Below, piece by piece: positions 6,041 to 6,667 of a DNA stretch of 6,667 nucleotides. The notes below the pieces were generated by a model that made no database searches, was not told where the DNA came from, and was given only the letters and a program-made list of their open reading frames with translations. The DNA lies in assembly GCA_047639615.1 (NCBI GenBank), contig JBLIOL010000299.1, forward strand, positions 1-6,667, written 5' to 3'. How positions within the stretch are numbered: the first letter of the stretch is position 1; every line of letters begins with the position of its first letter. The position numbers were made by a program, and so were the translations under genes. Source of the DNA: CAYWNK01 sp047639615. Its GTDB lineage: Bacteria; Planctomycetota; UBA1135; GCA-002686595.

Positions 6041-6667
6041 ATGTCCCTCTTCGGCCACCACTTCAGCGACCCGAGCCTACTGGCCCTGGCATTGACCCAC
6101 GCCTCCACCGAGGGGCCCGTGGACAATGAGCGCATGGAGTTCCTGGGGGATGCGGCTCTGGACCTGGTGGTGGCTGAGGAGCTCTACCGACACCATGCGG
6201 ACCTGCAGGAGGGCGAGCTGACGCGCCTCAAGGCACGCGTGGTCTCGCGCGCCTCCCTGGCCGAGGTGGGCCGTCTGCAAGAGATCGGTAGCCACGCGAA
6301 GTTCGGCCCCGGCCTCGCGGGCAAGATCCTCTCGCGGGCGGTGCTGGCCAATTTGGTGGAAGCTGTGTTGGGCGCCATCTACCTGGACGCCGGCCTCGAG
6401 GCCGTACGCGACAGCGTGTGTCTGGTCCTCGCCGACGCCCTGCAGGAAGTCCGCGAGCAGCGCACCGCTCCCCCGCCGAAGCAGGCCCTCCAGCAAATCA
6501 CCCAGGAGCGCTGGGGCAGGCCGCCGATCTATGAGCTGATGGAGAGTCGCGGCCAAGCGCACGCGCGCGCGTTCCTGATCCAAGCCAAGGTTGGTGAGCA
6601 AGTGTTCCCCAGCGCCTGGGGTCGCACGCGCAAGGAAGCTGAAGGCTGGGCCGCTGCGGAGGCCCTC
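6041..6667 (+). CDS. rnc: Ribonuclease III (3' end outside the window)
   Basis: The visible part is 209 codons, open to the right edge with no stop; the protein is nearly complete, since E. coli RNase III has 226 residues. It is the double-strand-specific endonuclease that processes rRNA precursors and some mRNAs. The signature NERMEFLGDAALD (29-41) contains the metal/catalytic residues equivalent to E. coli E38, E41 and D45 (E30, E33, D37). EGELTRLKARVVSR (57-70) and the helix NLVEAVLGAIYLD (104-116) follow, with E107 matching E. coli E117. N104 stands where E. coli has D114, a common natural variant. The double-stranded RNA-binding domain starts near 147 (KQALQQITQERWG) and continues through RGQAHARAF and GRTRKEAEGWAAAEAL, where it is cut. 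ATG at 6041 directly precedes the first conserved segment (FGHHFSDPSLLALALTH) and is preceded by CTGCTCCC, with no Shine-Dalgarno sequence. Confidence 0.95.
   Translation, partial: MSLFGHHFSDPSLLALALTHASTEGPVDNERMEFLGDAALDLVVAEELYRHHADLQEGELTRLKARVVSRASLAEVGRLQEIGSHAKFGPGLAGKILSRAVLANLVEAVLGAIYLDAGLEAVRDSVCLVLADALQEVREQRTAPPPKQALQQITQERWGRPPIYELMESRGQAHARAFLIQAKVGEQVFPSAWGRTRKEAEGWAAAEAL

Noticed and set aside
6350..6353. Asn104 of RNase III in place of E. coli Asp114
   Set aside because: Asn at this position is common among functional bacterial RNase III enzymes, so it does not suggest an inactive protein.

Overview
The window is about 6.7 kb of GC-rich, densely packed bacterial chromosome. 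It holds six complete protein genes, one gene cut by the right edge, and a cobalamin riboswitch. The organism cannot be fixed from sequence alone. High GC, almost no Shine-Dalgarno sequences, and a secreted protein of a type I associate with Planctomycetota and some deltaproteobacterial genomes make a planctomycete-like organism my tentative guess (low confidence). I see no phage, insertion sequence, CRISPR or tRNA signal; the block reads as ordinary chromosome.

Left part (about 1-1500, minus strand): a class-I cobalamin riboswitch sits in a 402-base intergenic region. It lies upstream of a gene for a 334-residue secreted protein with a clear Sec signal peptide. The riboswitch shows nearly all conserved blocks of the family, including the 3' B12 box, so the secreted protein is very probably repressed by cobalamin. 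This is the most interesting element of the window, because it points to an uncharacterised surface or exported protein in vitamin B12 acquisition. A small hairpin followed by five T on the plus strand, left of the gene, may end a convergent neighbour outside the window.

Middle part (1497-3517): a SAM-dependent methyltransferase gene (minus) diverges from a dGTPase-like HD-domain triphosphohydrolase gene (plus).

Right part (3494-6667): a minus-strand operon encodes an ABC transporter ATPase, its ABC-2 type permease and an 80-residue single-pass membrane protein. The genes are chained by one-base stop/start overlaps (TAATG, then TGATG). The last gene carries an exact 12-bp tandem repeat and overlaps the dGTPase gene tail-to-tail by 24 bp. 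Divergent from the operon, and running off the right edge, is the gene for ribonuclease III.

The genes look like independent housekeeping and transport units rather than one pathway. The real functional groupings are the riboswitch with its secreted protein, and the three-gene ABC exporter operon.
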